From: Pseudomonadota bacterium
GTDB lineage: Bacteria; Desulfobacterota; Binatia; Binatales; Binataceae
Length of the DNA: 64,000 nucleotides
Assembly: GCA_021324885.1 (NCBI GenBank)
Contig: JAJPIF010000013.1
Span: 62,001-126,000 of the forward strand
Reading direction: 5' to 3'
Shown: piece by piece, positions 1 to 8,317 of the stretch
Numbering within the stretch: the first letter of the stretch is position 1
Layout: each line of letters opens with the position of its first letter
Translations under genes and position numbers: made by a program
The notes under the pieces: model-generated
Databases searched by the model: none
Told to the model about the DNA's origin: nothing
The model's input: only the letters and a program-made list of their open reading frames with translations

Positions 1-70
1 TCAGGCAGATCGAAATGGCTTATCGGTCGCTTGTCAAAAGCGCTGCTGTCTGCAAAACGTGAGAACAGGC

Positions 71-1069
71 ATGAAGGCATACGAACTGCGAAACCAGGCG
101 GGCAGCACCGTGCTGTCGATTGTCGAACGGCCGCAGCCCACGCCCGCGGCCGGCGAGGTCGTGGTCAGGATTCGCGCCGCATCGCTCAATTACCGCGACC
201 TGTTGATCAGCAAGGCGCCACGCCCTGCCCCCCTGATCCCGCTATGCGATGGCGCCGGCGAGGTGGTCGATGTTGGCGTCGGCGTGACCACCGTCAAAGC
301 CGGAGACCATGTCGCCGGCACTTATTTCCAGGATTGGATTTCAGGACCACTCAATCCCCGCATCTTCCGGACCGTTCTCGGTCAAACTGTTAACGGCGTC
401 CTGGCTGAATACGCAACGTTGAAAGAGCATGGCGTCGTCCGCTTCCCAAAACATTTGTCGTTTGAGGAAGCCGCCACCCTGCCCTGCGCCGGACTCACCG
501 CGTGGCAGGCGCTCATAACCGAGGGACGCATCAAGGCGGGCGACACGGTCCTGGTGATGGGAACAGGTGGGGTTTCGATTTTCGCTCTCCAGTTCGCCTT
601 GATGGCGGGCGCCAGGGTAATCGCGACGACGGGCACGGAATCCAAGCTGGATCGGCTGCGATCACTTGGGGCCGACGCAGTCATCAACTACAAGACCACG
701 CCGGAGTGGGACAAAAACGTCCTGGAACTGACCGGTGGAATCGGCGTGGATCATGTGGTCGAAGTGGGAGGCGCGGGAACGCTGCCGCGATCGCTCAAAG
801 CTCTGCGTCACGGCGGATTCATCAGCCTGATTGGCGTGCTGGGCGGCGCCGGCGAGAAGTTCAGCCCCGGCAACATCATCCTCAAAGGAGCGCGACTGCA
901 AGGAATCTTCGTCGGCTCCAGGGAGATGTTCGAGGAAATGAACCGGGCCATCGCACAAAACGGCATGCGTCCGGTGATCGATCGCACCTTCCAGTTCGAA
1001 GAAGCTCCGCAGGCATTGGCATTTCTGGAAAGCGGCCGGCATTTCGGCAAAGTCTGCATCCAGGTGTAG
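71..1069 (+). CDS. Zinc-independent MDR-family NAD(P)-dependent oxidoreductase
   Basis: A 332-residue medium-chain dehydrogenase/reductase. It has an N-terminal GroES-like domain and a Rossmann domain whose nucleotide-binding loop GTGGVS sits at residues 164-169. The usual catalytic-zinc GHE motif is replaced by DGAGE (60-64), which points to the quinone oxidoreductase-like, zinc-independent branch. The protein probably reduces or oxidises a small carbonyl or alkene with NADPH; the substrate is unknown. The in-frame GTG at 59 could add four residues, but the ATG at 71 starts the conserved MKAYEL opening, so I prefer it. The gene stands alone and converges on the hydrolase at 1152-2891. Confidence 0.85.
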   Translation: MKAYELRNQAGSTVLSIVERPQPTPAAGEVVVRIRAASLNYRDLLISKAPRPAPLIPLCDGAGEVVDVGVGVTTVKAGDHVAGTYFQDWISGPLNPRIFRTVLGQTVNGVLAEYATLKEHGVVRFPKHLSFEEAATLPCAGLTAWQALITEGRIKAGDTVLVMGTGGVSIFALQFALMAGARVIATTGTESKLDRLRSLGADAVINYKTTPEWDKNVLELTGGIGVDHVVEVGGAGTLPRSLKALRHGGFISLIGVLGGAGEKFSPGNIILKGARLQGIFVGSREMFEEMNRAIAQNGMRPVIDRTFQFEEAPQALAFLESGRHFGKVCIQV

Positions 1070-1151
1070 GGTCGTTTAGTAATCAGCACCCGACTTCTTC
1101 TCTCATTCTTCGGCCTTGCTCACATGGTGGGGGCCAAAAAGGGCTTCACCC

Positions 1152-2891
1152 TCATCGCGTCGCCGGAATTACAGGCAGCGTCAGGTAGGATGCCGTCCCG
1201 CTCTGATGCATCACGGTTTGCAAGGCCGGGCGTGTCTCAGCGTCGGCGAACAGGTCGTGCCCCGTGTTGGGATTGCGGTCAAAGCGCGGGAAATTGCTCG
1301 ACGCTATTTCCAGCCTGATGCGATGGCCGGCTTTGAAGACGTTGGCGGTCGACCACATGTCGATCGTGTACTCGTACACTTTGCCCGGCGTCAGCAGCAC
1401 CGGATGCGAGCGCGATTCACGGTAGCGCGCCCGGATAATACCATCAGTCAGATTGCGCGCCAGGCATCCGCATTCATCGACATCCACCAGCTTGGCGGTG
1501 AAATCAGTGCCGGGCGCTGAGGAGGACGCATAAAGCGTCAGGCTGACCGGTCCAATCACTTCGACGTCTTCGGTCAGCACCTCGCTGGTGTAGACCAGCA
1601 CGTCGGGGCGCGCCTCGATCGGGCTCTGATCGTACGCGCCGCCCGGCACCACGGCCGCGTAGCAGCACAGTCCGCCTCCGCGCGTGGGCGTCGGATCTAA
1701 CGGATTGTAGAGGAAAGCGTCAGGCGGTTCATAACCGGGCGCCTCCCTGGACAGCACGCCGTCGCCATTGGCGGTATTGGCGCGGCCGCGGCTGTGCAGG
1801 TAATAGCGCTGCCATTGCGTGCGCGCAAGCGGATATTCGTTTTCATCGCGCCACCGGTTGACGCCCATCACGAACAGCTTTACCGGCGGCAGTTCGGTGC
1901 CCTGCTCGATACCTTTCAAATGGCGGTCGAAGAACTTCAGCGCGTGCCCGTCGAGATCGACCGAAACCGCGGCGGCGCGATAACCGTAGTCCACCTCGCC
2001 GACCAGGTTGCCCAACGGAATCATATGCGCCCACGGACCCATCAGCAGGCGCGCCCCTTCGCGGGCTGCTGCCGTGGCACCATGCGCGCGCATCCCGGTG
2101 TAATTGCGAATCGTCCCACCCTGGAAAATGTCGTACCATCCGCCAAAATTCAGCGCCGGTACGTTGATTTTGCTGTGGTAATTTTCGATATCAATCTTCT
2201 GCCAGTAGGAGTCGTAATTGGGATGCTCCAGCCAGTCGAAAAAGAACGGTGCCCCAATCTTAAATAATTCATAGCTCCTAAGCGGCATCACCTCCATCCA
2301 CCTGCGCATATCATCGATGCCGGCCAGCACCGCGCCCAGTTCCGCGGCTGCCGCGCTGTTGTGCTTGCGCTCGCGCATCAGGCGGTCGGGCGCCAGCGCC
2401 GACATCGTCCAGCTCACGTTGAATCCCAGTGCGAACGCCCCGCCCTGGTAGGTCCATCCCTCGTGGTAGTTGGATGCCGTGATGCTCGGCACCATCGCCT
2501 TGAGACTGGGCGGCGTGGTTGTTGCCGTCAGCCATTGCGTCGCGCCCATGTATGAGGGCCCGAAGCTGCCCACTGTCCCGTTTGCCCACGGCTGGCGCGC
2601 GGCCCATTCCACCGTGTCGTAGCCGTCCTGCGGCTCGACCGTGAAACAGTTCCACGTTCCTTCCGAGCTGAACCGGCCTCGGCAGTCAACGATGAGGACG
2701 TTGTAACCATGCGCAGCCGCGCGAATCGGATCCATAACACTGGCCAGCAGCGGTCCACCCTTGCCGTAGGGCGTGCGATTCAGCAGGACCGGCAGTCTCT
2801 CGTTGCTGTCGGGCCGGTACAGATCACCTCTGAGCACCACCCCGTCGCGCATCGGCACCGCTATATCCTTCTCAACAATCACCTTCACCAT
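1152..2891 (-). CDS. CocE/NonD family hydrolase (X-Pro dipeptidyl-peptidase S15 type)
   Basis: A 579-residue alpha/beta hydrolase of the CocE/NonD class, which cleaves esters or acyl-peptide bonds with a Ser-Asp-His triad. The nucleophile elbow GPSYMG places the serine at residue 113, preceded by the family-typical VDCRGRFSSEG stretch (68-78). The C-terminal jelly-roll domain is visible from about residue 400, with AGHRIRLEIASSNFPRFDRN near the end. Full length for the family. The start is supported by an AAGGAG about 8 nt upstream. No partner genes are adjacent; it converges on the MDR gene at 71-1069. The natural substrate cannot be inferred. Confidence 0.88.
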   Translation of the reverse strand: MVKVIVEKDIAVPMRDGVVLRGDLYRPDSNERLPVLLNRTPYGKGGPLLASVMDPIRAAAHGYNVLIVDCRGRFSSEGTWNCFTVEPQDGYDTVEWAARQPWANGTVGSFGPSYMGATQWLTATTTPPSLKAMVPSITASNYHEGWTYQGGAFALGFNVSWTMSALAPDRLMRERKHNSAAAAELGAVLAGIDDMRRWMEVMPLRSYELFKIGAPFFFDWLEHPNYDSYWQKIDIENYHSKINVPALNFGGWYDIFQGGTIRNYTGMRAHGATAAAREGARLLMGPWAHMIPLGNLVGEVDYGYRAAAVSVDLDGHALKFFDRHLKGIEQGTELPPVKLFVMGVNRWRDENEYPLARTQWQRYYLHSRGRANTANGDGVLSREAPGYEPPDAFLYNPLDPTPTRGGGLCCYAAVVPGGAYDQSPIEARPDVLVYTSEVLTEDVEVIGPVSLTLYASSSAPGTDFTAKLVDVDECGCLARNLTDGIIRARYRESRSHPVLLTPGKVYEYTIDMWSTANVFKAGHRIRLEIASSNFPRFDRNPNTGHDLFADAETRPALQTVMHQSGTASYLTLPVIPATR

Positions 2892-3150
2892 TGCCGCACT
2901 CCTTCACACGCAATGGCTTTTGTAGCGCGGGGGGTCGCACTCCATCAAGCGCAATGGCGGGTCGCATGAGGGCAAGGGCACCGCGCAAAAGCCGGATCAT
3001 TTATCGGCATGCCGCGGATTTACACAATTGTCGGCGGTACACCACAGGCTTGCTGGTCTCGATGTCCGAAACCATCGTACCGTGGCGGCATGCTCATCCC
3101 GGCTTGCGACGCCACTCAGGCCCCATGTGCGCCGCTACATCTGCCGTCGG

Positions 3151-3621
3151 TTATTTGTTAATTTGCTGGGCGAGATAGTTGGCTTCACCCACTTGGCTAA
3201 TCAACTCGATCTGGGTCTCCAGCCAATGCAGATGTTTTTCTTCTGACACCAGCATCTCTTCGAGCATCTCGCGGGTGGCGTTGTCGCGCAATTCGACCGC
3301 CAGACCGATTGCTCTGTTAAAGCGCGCCACTGCGGTGTTTTCAAGTTCGAGATCGAGCTTGAACTGCTCGGCGACCTTTTCTCCGACTTTGACCTTTTCA
3401 AGGCGCTGCATGTTGGGCACGCCTTCCAGATGTAGGATGCGCTCGATCAGATCCTCCGCGTGTTTCATCTCTTCGATCGATTCGCCGCGGACCTTTTCGG
3501 CAATACGCTGGTAGCCCCAGTTCTCGCACATTTTGGCGTGGATGAAGTATTGATTAATGCCGGTAAGTTCGCCGGTAAGAATTTCGTTGAGAGCCTCGAT
3601 TAACCGGGTATCTCCCTTCAT
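3151..3621 (-). CDS. bfr: Bacterioferritin
   Basis: A 156-residue haem-containing ferritin, full length for Bfr. All ferroxidase ligands are in their standard places: E18, E51, H54, E94, E127 and H130. The haem-ligating Met52 is also present, so this is a true bacterioferritin and not a Dps or ferritin without haem. It forms 24-mer cytosolic shells that oxidise Fe(II) and store it as mineral. AAGGAG lies upstream of the ATG. The bfd gene lies 46 nt upstream on the same strand, and a Fur-box-like site precedes bfd, suggesting a two-gene iron-controlled operon. Confidence 0.96.
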   Translation of the reverse strand: MKGDTRLIEALNEILTGELTGINQYFIHAKMCENWGYQRIAEKVRGESIEEMKHAEDLIERILHLEGVPNMQRLEKVKVGEKVAEQFKLDLELENTAVARFNRAIGLAVELRDNATREMLEEMLVSEEKHLHWLETQIELISQVGEANYLAQQINK

Positions 3622-3667
3622 GCTCGATGCTCCTTAACAGAGGAGACAGCCGATAGCGGCTGGTGGT

Positions 3668-3874
3668 TTAATGGGCGCAAGGGGCGCTGTTGGAGCTATC
3701 ATAACCCGCGCCGCGGCCTGCGCGATAGAGCATCGATTTGATCTCGGCCTGGCATGGCGCGCAGCGGCGGCCGGCGCCGCAGCTTTTGACGATTGAGCGC
3801 AGGGTCGAGGCACCCTCACTGATAAGCTTTTCGATTGTGGCGTCGGTCACTGCTGAGCACTGACAAAGAATCAT
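3668..3874 (-). CDS. bfd: Bacterioferritin-associated ferredoxin (Bfd-like [2Fe-2S])
   Basis: A 68-residue BFD-like protein with the four cluster ligands in the characteristic spacing: C4 and C6 (CQC), then C38 and C41 (CAPC). In characterised systems Bfd docks on Bfr and passes electrons to the haem to release stored iron. The gene lies directly upstream of bfr on the same strand, which fits that role. The last ~15 residues after the fold are low-complexity. A Fur-box-like dyad sits about 40 nt upstream of the start. Confidence 0.92.
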   Translation of the reverse strand: MILCQCSAVTDATIEKLISEGASTLRSIVKSCGAGRRCAPCQAEIKSMLYRAGRGAGYDSSNSAPCAH

Positions 3875-3915
3875 CGTTTCACCGTCGATGCCGACCAGTT
3901 AGGCATCGTTGATAT

Positions 3916-3930
3916 TGAAACTGATTCTCA
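3916..3930 (-). promoter_or_regulatory. Fur-box-like operator upstream of bfd-bfr
   Basis: Read on the minus strand the site is TGAGAATCAGTTTCA, which matches the 7-1-7 Fur consensus TGATAATnATTATCA at 11 of 14 positions. It lies in an AT-rich patch 42-56 nt upstream of the bfd start codon, where a promoter is expected. Fur or a related iron regulator binding here is inference. Confidence 0.55.
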
Positions 3931-4142
3931 ATTTAATTCCTCCGCCTACCCTTGTCAACCGCACGCGCTCTTCGCCTAGCGCTAGGAACAGGTCGACCAC
4001 GAAAGATTCTCGTTTGTGGTTTCTTTAGGCTAGCCGTGATCCTAACTTTTTTTAATTGCATTTTAACGGCCCGAGGCCAACAATTTGCTGGTCTCAACGG
4101 ACAACGGTCGATATCTTTATCGGAACAGGGAGGTCAGGAAGG

Positions 4143-4820
4143 GTGAAGAGAAAACTTGGTACAGGTTTACTCTGGCTAGCCGCGCTCGCATTGCTGGTTC
4201 CCGGCTGTGCGATGTCGCCAGAACAAAGACAGGGAGCGATGATTGGCGCCGGCACTGGAGCGCTGGTGGGAGGCGCGATCGGTTGCGGCACTGCCGCTGG
4301 AATTGATGATGACGACCCGACGACTTATGCGATCGGATGTGGCGCGGGTGTCGGCGGGGGCGCTCTGATTGGCGCCGTAGCAGGTTACCTGCTCGCAAAA
4401 CCGGCCGCAGCTCCCCCTCCCCCGCCACCACCTCCCCCACCGCCACCGCCACCGCCTCCGCCTCCCCCGGCTCCACAAGAACGCATTATCCTTCGTGGCG
4501 TACACTTCGATTTCAACAAATACAACATCCGGCCTGATGCCGTGCCGATTCTGGATGAAGCCGCGGACATCCTGTCCAAGCATCCCAACGTTACGGTTGA
4601 CGTAAACGGCTACTGCGACGCCATTGGCGGTTACCGCTACAATCTGCGGCTATCGCAGCGGCGCGCCGAGGCGGTGGCGCGATACTTGGAGGACAAGGGC
4701 ATACCTGCCAGCCGCCTGGTCACCCACGGTTATGGCAAAACCCACTTTGTCGCAACCAACCGCACTGCCGAAGGCCGAGCCCAAAACCGACGCGTCGAGT
4801 TAGTGCCACAGCCGCAGTAA
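4143..4820 (+). CDS. OmpA-family peptidoglycan-binding lipoprotein with polyproline linker
   Basis: A 225-residue envelope protein. It starts with a lipoprotein signal (ALLVPGC lipobox, Cys at about residue 22), followed by a glycine-zipper segment rich in GAGTGALVGGAIG-type repeats, then a run of about 19 prolines. The C-terminal OmpA-like domain (roughly 117-222) contains the LSQRRAEAV and NRRVEL motifs that bind diaminopimelate of peptidoglycan. The GTG at 4143 is preferred over the upstream ATG at 4056. It follows GGGAGG by 9 nt, and it puts the signal peptide at the N-terminus. The protein probably ties the outer membrane to the cell wall. A strong hairpin terminator follows. Confidence 0.87.
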   Translation: MKRKLGTGLLWLAALALLVPGCAMSPEQRQGAMIGAGTGALVGGAIGCGTAAGIDDDDPTTYAIGCGAGVGGGALIGAVAGYLLAKPAAAPPPPPPPPPPPPPPPPPPPAPQERIILRGVHFDFNKYNIRPDAVPILDEAADILSKHPNVTVDVNGYCDAIGGYRYNLRLSQRRAEAVARYLEDKGIPASRLVTHGYGKTHFVATNRTAEGRAQNRRVELVPQPQ

Positions 4821-4839
4821 CAGACCACTAACCAACCGA

Positions 4840-4877
4840 GGCCGCGGCGCACCCAAGCGCCGCGGCCCCAACTTTTA
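4840..4877 (+). terminator. Rho-independent terminator after the OmpA-like gene
   Basis: A perfect 11-bp GC-rich stem (4840-4850 paired with 4857-4867) with a 6-nt ACCCAA loop, followed by CCAACTTTT. It lies 20 nt past the stop codon at 4820. Confidence 0.75.
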
Positions 4878-5122
4878 GCCCTTTAAATCGTCACCCAAAA
4901 CTCACGAACCCGTGACGTCCAGCTTGGGAAGCTGGGGGCGGGGCGTTGGAGGGAGTTGGCGGGCGGATGGCCGGATGACGGATAACGTGCTGAATGCTGC
5001 ACAAACGGGCTAAAGTTGTAGCTCATCGAAGCCTCACACGGCAAATGCGATGGCTGCCACAATTTTGCCACCGCGCTGCTGCCACAATTCTGCCATGGTA
5101 GAAATTAGAGAAGTTTCGTGGC
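4878..5122. other. Intergenic region flanking the integrase
   Basis: About 245 nt between the OmpA-like terminator and the integrase stop. I see no gene and no tRNA. The only clear structure is the pair of direct repeats at 5053-5095, annotated separately. Confidence 0.6.
5053..5095. repeat. Direct repeat pair next to the integrase (candidate arm-type sites)
   Basis: Two 18-nt copies of GCTGCCACAATTyTGCCA at 5053-5070 and 5078-5095 differ at a single base and start 25 nt apart. They lie 28-70 nt beyond the integrase stop codon. The integrase has an arm-DNA-binding-type N-terminal domain, so arm-type binding sites near the attachment site are plausible. No second att copy was identified in the window. 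Confidence 0.5.
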
Positions 5123-6259
5123 TTAGAAGCGGGCCACGGCGAGCTCGGATGCTCGAGGGTCGCGCTCGGGTTTGTGGGTCCAACGCGCATAATGCCGAAT
5201 TACCATGGCGAGAGTTGAATGACCCATATGGTGAGCAACGTAATGCGGATTGGCGCCATCCGAGAGCAGGTTGGCGCCATACGTGTGACGGCATTGATAT
5301 GGCGGGCGCATCCGCAGCCCCGCAAGTCGCAGTAAACGGCGCCAGTTGCGCTGGCGAAAATTATTCCAGTCCAGGGGGGCGCCGTTGGGTCCGACAAAAA
5401 CATAATCCTCGATGCGCCGGGGCCCCGAGATGGTGTCGAGTTCGGCGGCCAGCGGCGCGACGATGTCGACTTCGCGTTCGGAAGCTTCAGTTTTGGTCAT
5501 GCCGTCGCCCCATCGAGTGCGCCCGCGACGGACGCTGATGACCGCGCGGTCCAAATCCACGTCGCGCCATCGCAGACCCAAAGCCTCGCTGGGGCGCAAC
5601 CCCGCCAGCAGAAGGGTGGTGAGAAATGCTCGTTCGGTACCTGGCGCGGCCGCGTCGATCAGCGATTGAGTTTCCTGTCTGGTGAAGGGATCAATCGCCG
5701 CGCGCGGCTCGCGCAGGCTCCGAACCAGACGCGCAGGGTTGTCCGCAATCAGGCCCTCCTCTTCGGCAAGGCGAAAGATGGTTTTCAGCCGAGCCAACGC
5801 CATGTTGGCGCGCCGCGGCCCGGTGCCGGCTTGCTGGAGTTCGACCAGCCAGCGGTCGAGGTCGCGGCGGCTGATCTGGTCCAGCGCCTTGCCGCCCAAC
5901 GCGGTTCCTGCGATCTGTTTTTTGATTAAAAGTCCATAATCATAAAAGGTGCCGGCGGTCAGATGCGCCCGGTGGGCTTCCAGCCATTGGCGCGCATAGT
6001 CCGCCAGTTTGGGACTGGGGCCCTGCGCGGGCTGGAGGCCAAGCCGCTGGGGCTTACGGCTGGCGGGAAACCGCACCGCGTATTCAAAAGTGCCAGCGGC
6101 GAGATCGCGCTCGACCTGAGCGGCGATGCGGGCGGCAAGGCGGCGGTTGTCGCGGTTGTCAGCCAGTCCGAGAAATTCGCGGCAGCGGATTTTTGCGCCG
6201 TTGTGTGCCAACTGGAAGGTGAGCAGCAGACGCCCGTTTTGCGCATGTACCCCGGCCAT
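5123..6259 (-). CDS. int: Tyrosine recombinase / phage-type integrase
   Basis: A 378-residue site-specific recombinase. Residues 1-65 resemble the DUF3596-type arm-DNA-binding domain (GRLLLTFQLAHNG opening, ending GTFEYAVRFP). A SAM-like core-binding domain follows at about 85-180. The catalytic domain shows the first Arg in AGLRPSEALGL, a Lys in TKTEASERE, the YQCRHT box, the GHSTLAM His, and the nucleophilic Tyr in RHYARW. All core residues are present, so it may be active. It mediates integration and excision of the mobile element whose control genes lie immediately upstream (6284-6909). Confidence 0.93.
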   Translation of the reverse strand: MAGVHAQNGRLLLTFQLAHNGAKIRCREFLGLADNRDNRRLAARIAAQVERDLAAGTFEYAVRFPASRKPQRLGLQPAQGPSPKLADYARQWLEAHRAHLTAGTFYDYGLLIKKQIAGTALGGKALDQISRRDLDRWLVELQQAGTGPRRANMALARLKTIFRLAEEEGLIADNPARLVRSLREPRAAIDPFTRQETQSLIDAAAPGTERAFLTTLLLAGLRPSEALGLRWRDVDLDRAVISVRRGRTRWGDGMTKTEASEREVDIVAPLAAELDTISGPRRIEDYVFVGPNGAPLDWNNFRQRNWRRLLRLAGLRMRPPYQCRHTYGANLLSDGANPHYVAHHMGHSTLAMVIRHYARWTHKPERDPRASELAVARF

Positions 6260-6283
6260 TGCTATTTTCCGTCAAGCGTTGGG

Positions 6284-6490
6284 TTAGCGTCCCTCGCCAT
6301 GGCTGGGGTCCAGACTGCCGCTGAGCGCCCGCGCCTTCAAAGTAGGCCAATGAAACAGCGTGCGCCGGCGGACCCTGAACAATCCGTCCTCGTAGGTCAA
6401 ACGCCCGTCAGTGATCCAGTTGTAGATGGTATTGACTGCGACGTGCAGACGTTCGGCAGCTTCTTTCACAGTAATGATGTCGGAATCCAT
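6284..6490 (-). CDS. Excisionase / MerR-like HTH DNA-binding protein
   Basis: A 68-residue protein with the small winged-HTH pattern of excisionase-family proteins: ITVKEAAERLHVAVNTIYNWI followed by a short wing ending RRTLFHWP. Members bind att DNA as recombination directionality factors, or act as small regulators. The ATG at 6490 is chosen because the upstream in-frame extension to 6589 starts with TTG and carries no domain. The gene lies 24 nt upstream of int on the same strand, the usual position for xis. Confidence 0.8.
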   Translation of the reverse strand: MDSDIITVKEAAERLHVAVNTIYNWITDGRLTYEDGLFRVRRRTLFHWPTLKARALSGSLDPSHGEGR

Positions 6491-6585
6491 TCTTGGTACC
6501 CCCCGATCGCTTTCTGGTCTTAGCCCGTTTAAATCTCCATCCATGCACAAAGCGCTGTAATCGCAAGCATCGGCTTTATCAAAAG

Positions 6586-6909
6586 TCAACTTCTGATTAG
6601 CAGTTCAACCGGCAAACCGGTCAGTTCGTACACCCGCAGCAGTTCCGCGCCGCGTGCTTCGGCCATGTTTCCGGCGCGACGCCATCGGTAGAGCGTAGGT
6701 TCGCTCACGCCGATAAGCCGGGCGGCGCGCGCCACTTCTCCCGGTCTTGAACCCGCAATTATCCGGATTGCGGTCTTGACGATATTGGTGAGTTCTGGCG
6801 ACCAGGAGGCGGCAGACTTGCTTTTTTCTGCAACAGAAGGTGAATTACGCCTTTTGCCGTTATCCCTGAACTGATTGCGCCAGGCTTCAGATTTTCGCAG
6901 TGGTTTCAT
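6586..6909 (-). CDS. HTH DNA-binding protein of the integrative element (Cro/CI- or YdaS-like)
   Basis: A 107-residue basic protein. Its centre carries a helix-turn-helix: EVARAARLIGVSEPTLYRWRR (about 58-78). The C-terminal segment (ELTGLPVELLIRS) resembles Cro-type small repressors. It is the first gene of a three-gene leftward module (this gene, xis-like, int). The DNA just upstream (6936-7160) holds six TTGAC/GTCAA half-sites, including two dyads, which suggests autoregulation by this protein. Exact family and role (repressor or activator) are not certain. Confidence 0.65.
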   Translation of the reverse strand: MKPLRKSEAWRNQFRDNGKRRNSPSVAEKSKSAASWSPELTNIVKTAIRIIAGSRPGEVARAARLIGVSEPTLYRWRRAGNMAEARGAELLRVYELTGLPVELLIRS

Positions 6910-6935
6910 TGAGCGGCTTCACTTTAAGCCTTTAT

Positions 6936-7160
6936 TTGACTATTCGTCAAGACAAACGCTCTCAATTTTGACAGACATTTTATCCATGATGTCGCGGCGC
7001 AAGACGAGGTGCCGGAGCCGCGGATGTGGATGAATGGCGGTTTTCGGCCGAAAATCCTCGATTTGCGTAAACGCCATGATCCTTGAGATTAACCATTAGC
7101 ACAAAAAACTGTCAATCAGATTTGACAGAAACCGGAATGGCGATTTAAGATAATCGTCAA
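6936..7160. promoter_or_regulatory. Operator-like cluster of TTGAC/GTCAA half-sites
   Basis: Six TTGAC/GTCAA half-sites occur here: 6936-6940, 6946-6950, 6968-6972, 7111-7115, 7122-7126 and 7156-7160. Two pairs form clean dyads: TTGAC-5nt-GTCAA (6936-6950) and CTGTCAA-6nt-TTGACAG (7109-7128). Chance would give roughly half a site in this length. The stretch divides the leftward HTH/xis/int genes from the rightward phage-type gene at 7528, as a lysogeny-type control region would. Confidence 0.55.
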
Positions 7161-7527
7161 CGTACGGGGGGCGCATCCGAAACCCTAGACAGAGTGGAAT
7201 GGGCGGTAGGACACGGCGGAGAGCAGTGGAGCAACGGAGTGAAGACACCGTCGCGCCCACGCAGATGCGAGTGCGGCCGGGGCCGGGGGAGAAGGGCGGA
7301 ATGAGGAATCGGATGGCGGAAACGCTCCCCGGCCCCGCCGGCTCATCCAGATTGAAACTGTGAGCGTGCCACGCGACGGGTCGGACCACGCGTGCATCGC
7401 GCAGGCCATCCAGGGGTCCGCAGGGAAACCGGCATCACCGGCGCAAACTCCAGCGTTGAATGCGGCGCGCATCTGGAGGAAGACGGGGTGAGCGCGGGGC
7501 TGGATTGTGGCGGGAGGTTTTTTTGCA
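7161..7527. other. Leader region upstream of the phage-type gene
   Basis: About 370 nt of GC-rich DNA without a supportable gene. Open frames on the minus strand here are arginine/serine/proline-rich and lack domains. The only functional signal is GGGAGGT at 7512-7518, which serves as ribosome binding site for the GTG at 7528. Confidence 0.5.
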
Positions 7528-8184
7528 GTGAAACGCTCACGCGGCGGCGCGCTGCCAGCCAATCGGCAAGCAGCCAAGCGCAAAAGGCCGGATAGTTCGG
7601 CTCGGCTGTCACGCGGCTCTCGGGGACTGGTATTGGCGGCTCGAAATTTCGCGGCCAGGATTGCGGAACTGGAAGTGACCAATCATCAGGCCGCCGAGCT
7701 GGCGGGCCGATGGCGCCAGGAAATTGACGCGCGCGAGCGAAGGATTCTGCAATGGTTCGCGCCGGCCAAGCAGGCGGCGTTCAAGGCCCACGCGGCGCTC
7801 TGCAGACAGGAGAACGAAGCGCTGGCGCCTTACCGCGAGGCGCGCCGAGCTGTTAATGCCAAACTTGCGGCATGGAGGCTGGCGCTGGGGCATGAGGATG
7901 GATTGACCGGCGGTACGTGCGAGGCCGCGGCAGCGGAAAGATCCGATGGCGCGCAAGACGGGGGGCGCGTTGAAAGCGTCAGTTTTCGCGAGAACTGGCG
8001 CGCGGAGGTGGTGGACAAACTGGCGCTGTTGAAGGCGATCGCGCAGCGGCCGGAACTGGTCAATCTGGTCGATCCCAATCTGAACGCATTGAACCATCTT
8101 GCCCGCGCGCACAAAAACGCGCTCGACCTTCCGGGCGTACGGGTCTGGTGCGATCTGACCGTGGCTGCCTCGCGCCGTCAGTAA
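7528..8184 (+). CDS. Conserved phage-type protein of unknown function
   Basis: A 218-residue protein. The middle (about 60-115) is a charged helical region likely to form a coiled coil. The C-terminus (about 155-215) follows a pattern I associate with prophage proteins: LALLKAIAQRPELVNLVDPN, then ALNHLARAHKNALDLPGVR. Those proteins also end in an alanine/arginine-rich tail after a conserved PGV. The biochemical role is unknown. The GTG at 7528 is preferred over the GTG at 7507 because GGGAGGT precedes it by about 9 nt. Position opposite the int/xis module suggests it belongs to the same element. Confidence 0.6.
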   Translation: MKRSRGGALPANRQAAKRKRPDSSARLSRGSRGLVLAARNFAARIAELEVTNHQAAELAGRWRQEIDARERRILQWFAPAKQAAFKAHAALCRQENEALAPYREARRAVNAKLAAWRLALGHEDGLTGGTCEAAAAERSDGAQDGGRVESVSFRENWRAEVVDKLALLKAIAQRPELVNLVDPNLNALNHLARAHKNALDLPGVRVWCDLTVAASRRQ

Positions 8185-8317
8185 AACGCGCTACAGGCTG
8201 CTTTGGCCCGGCGAAATCGAGATTGGAAAAGCCGCTACCCGCAGACGCCCTCTCGCAAATAGTTGCTTTATCGGCACTGCTGAGCTTAAGTTCGAATTCA
8301 CGGCTAGCGGAGTCAGG

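Noticed and set aside
4400-4480. Repetitive C-rich stretch in the OmpA-like gene as a CRISPR or satellite repeat
   Set aside because: It is a proline-codon run inside an intact reading frame, with no spacer structure.
4878-5122. tRNA gene as integrase target
   Set aside because: No T-loop or acceptor-stem pattern found in this stretch or elsewhere near the integrase.
5123-6259. Tyr in place of the box II His in the integrase (YQCRHT)
   Set aside because: The Y-x-x-R-H form is common in this integrase subfamily, so it is not evidence of inactivity.
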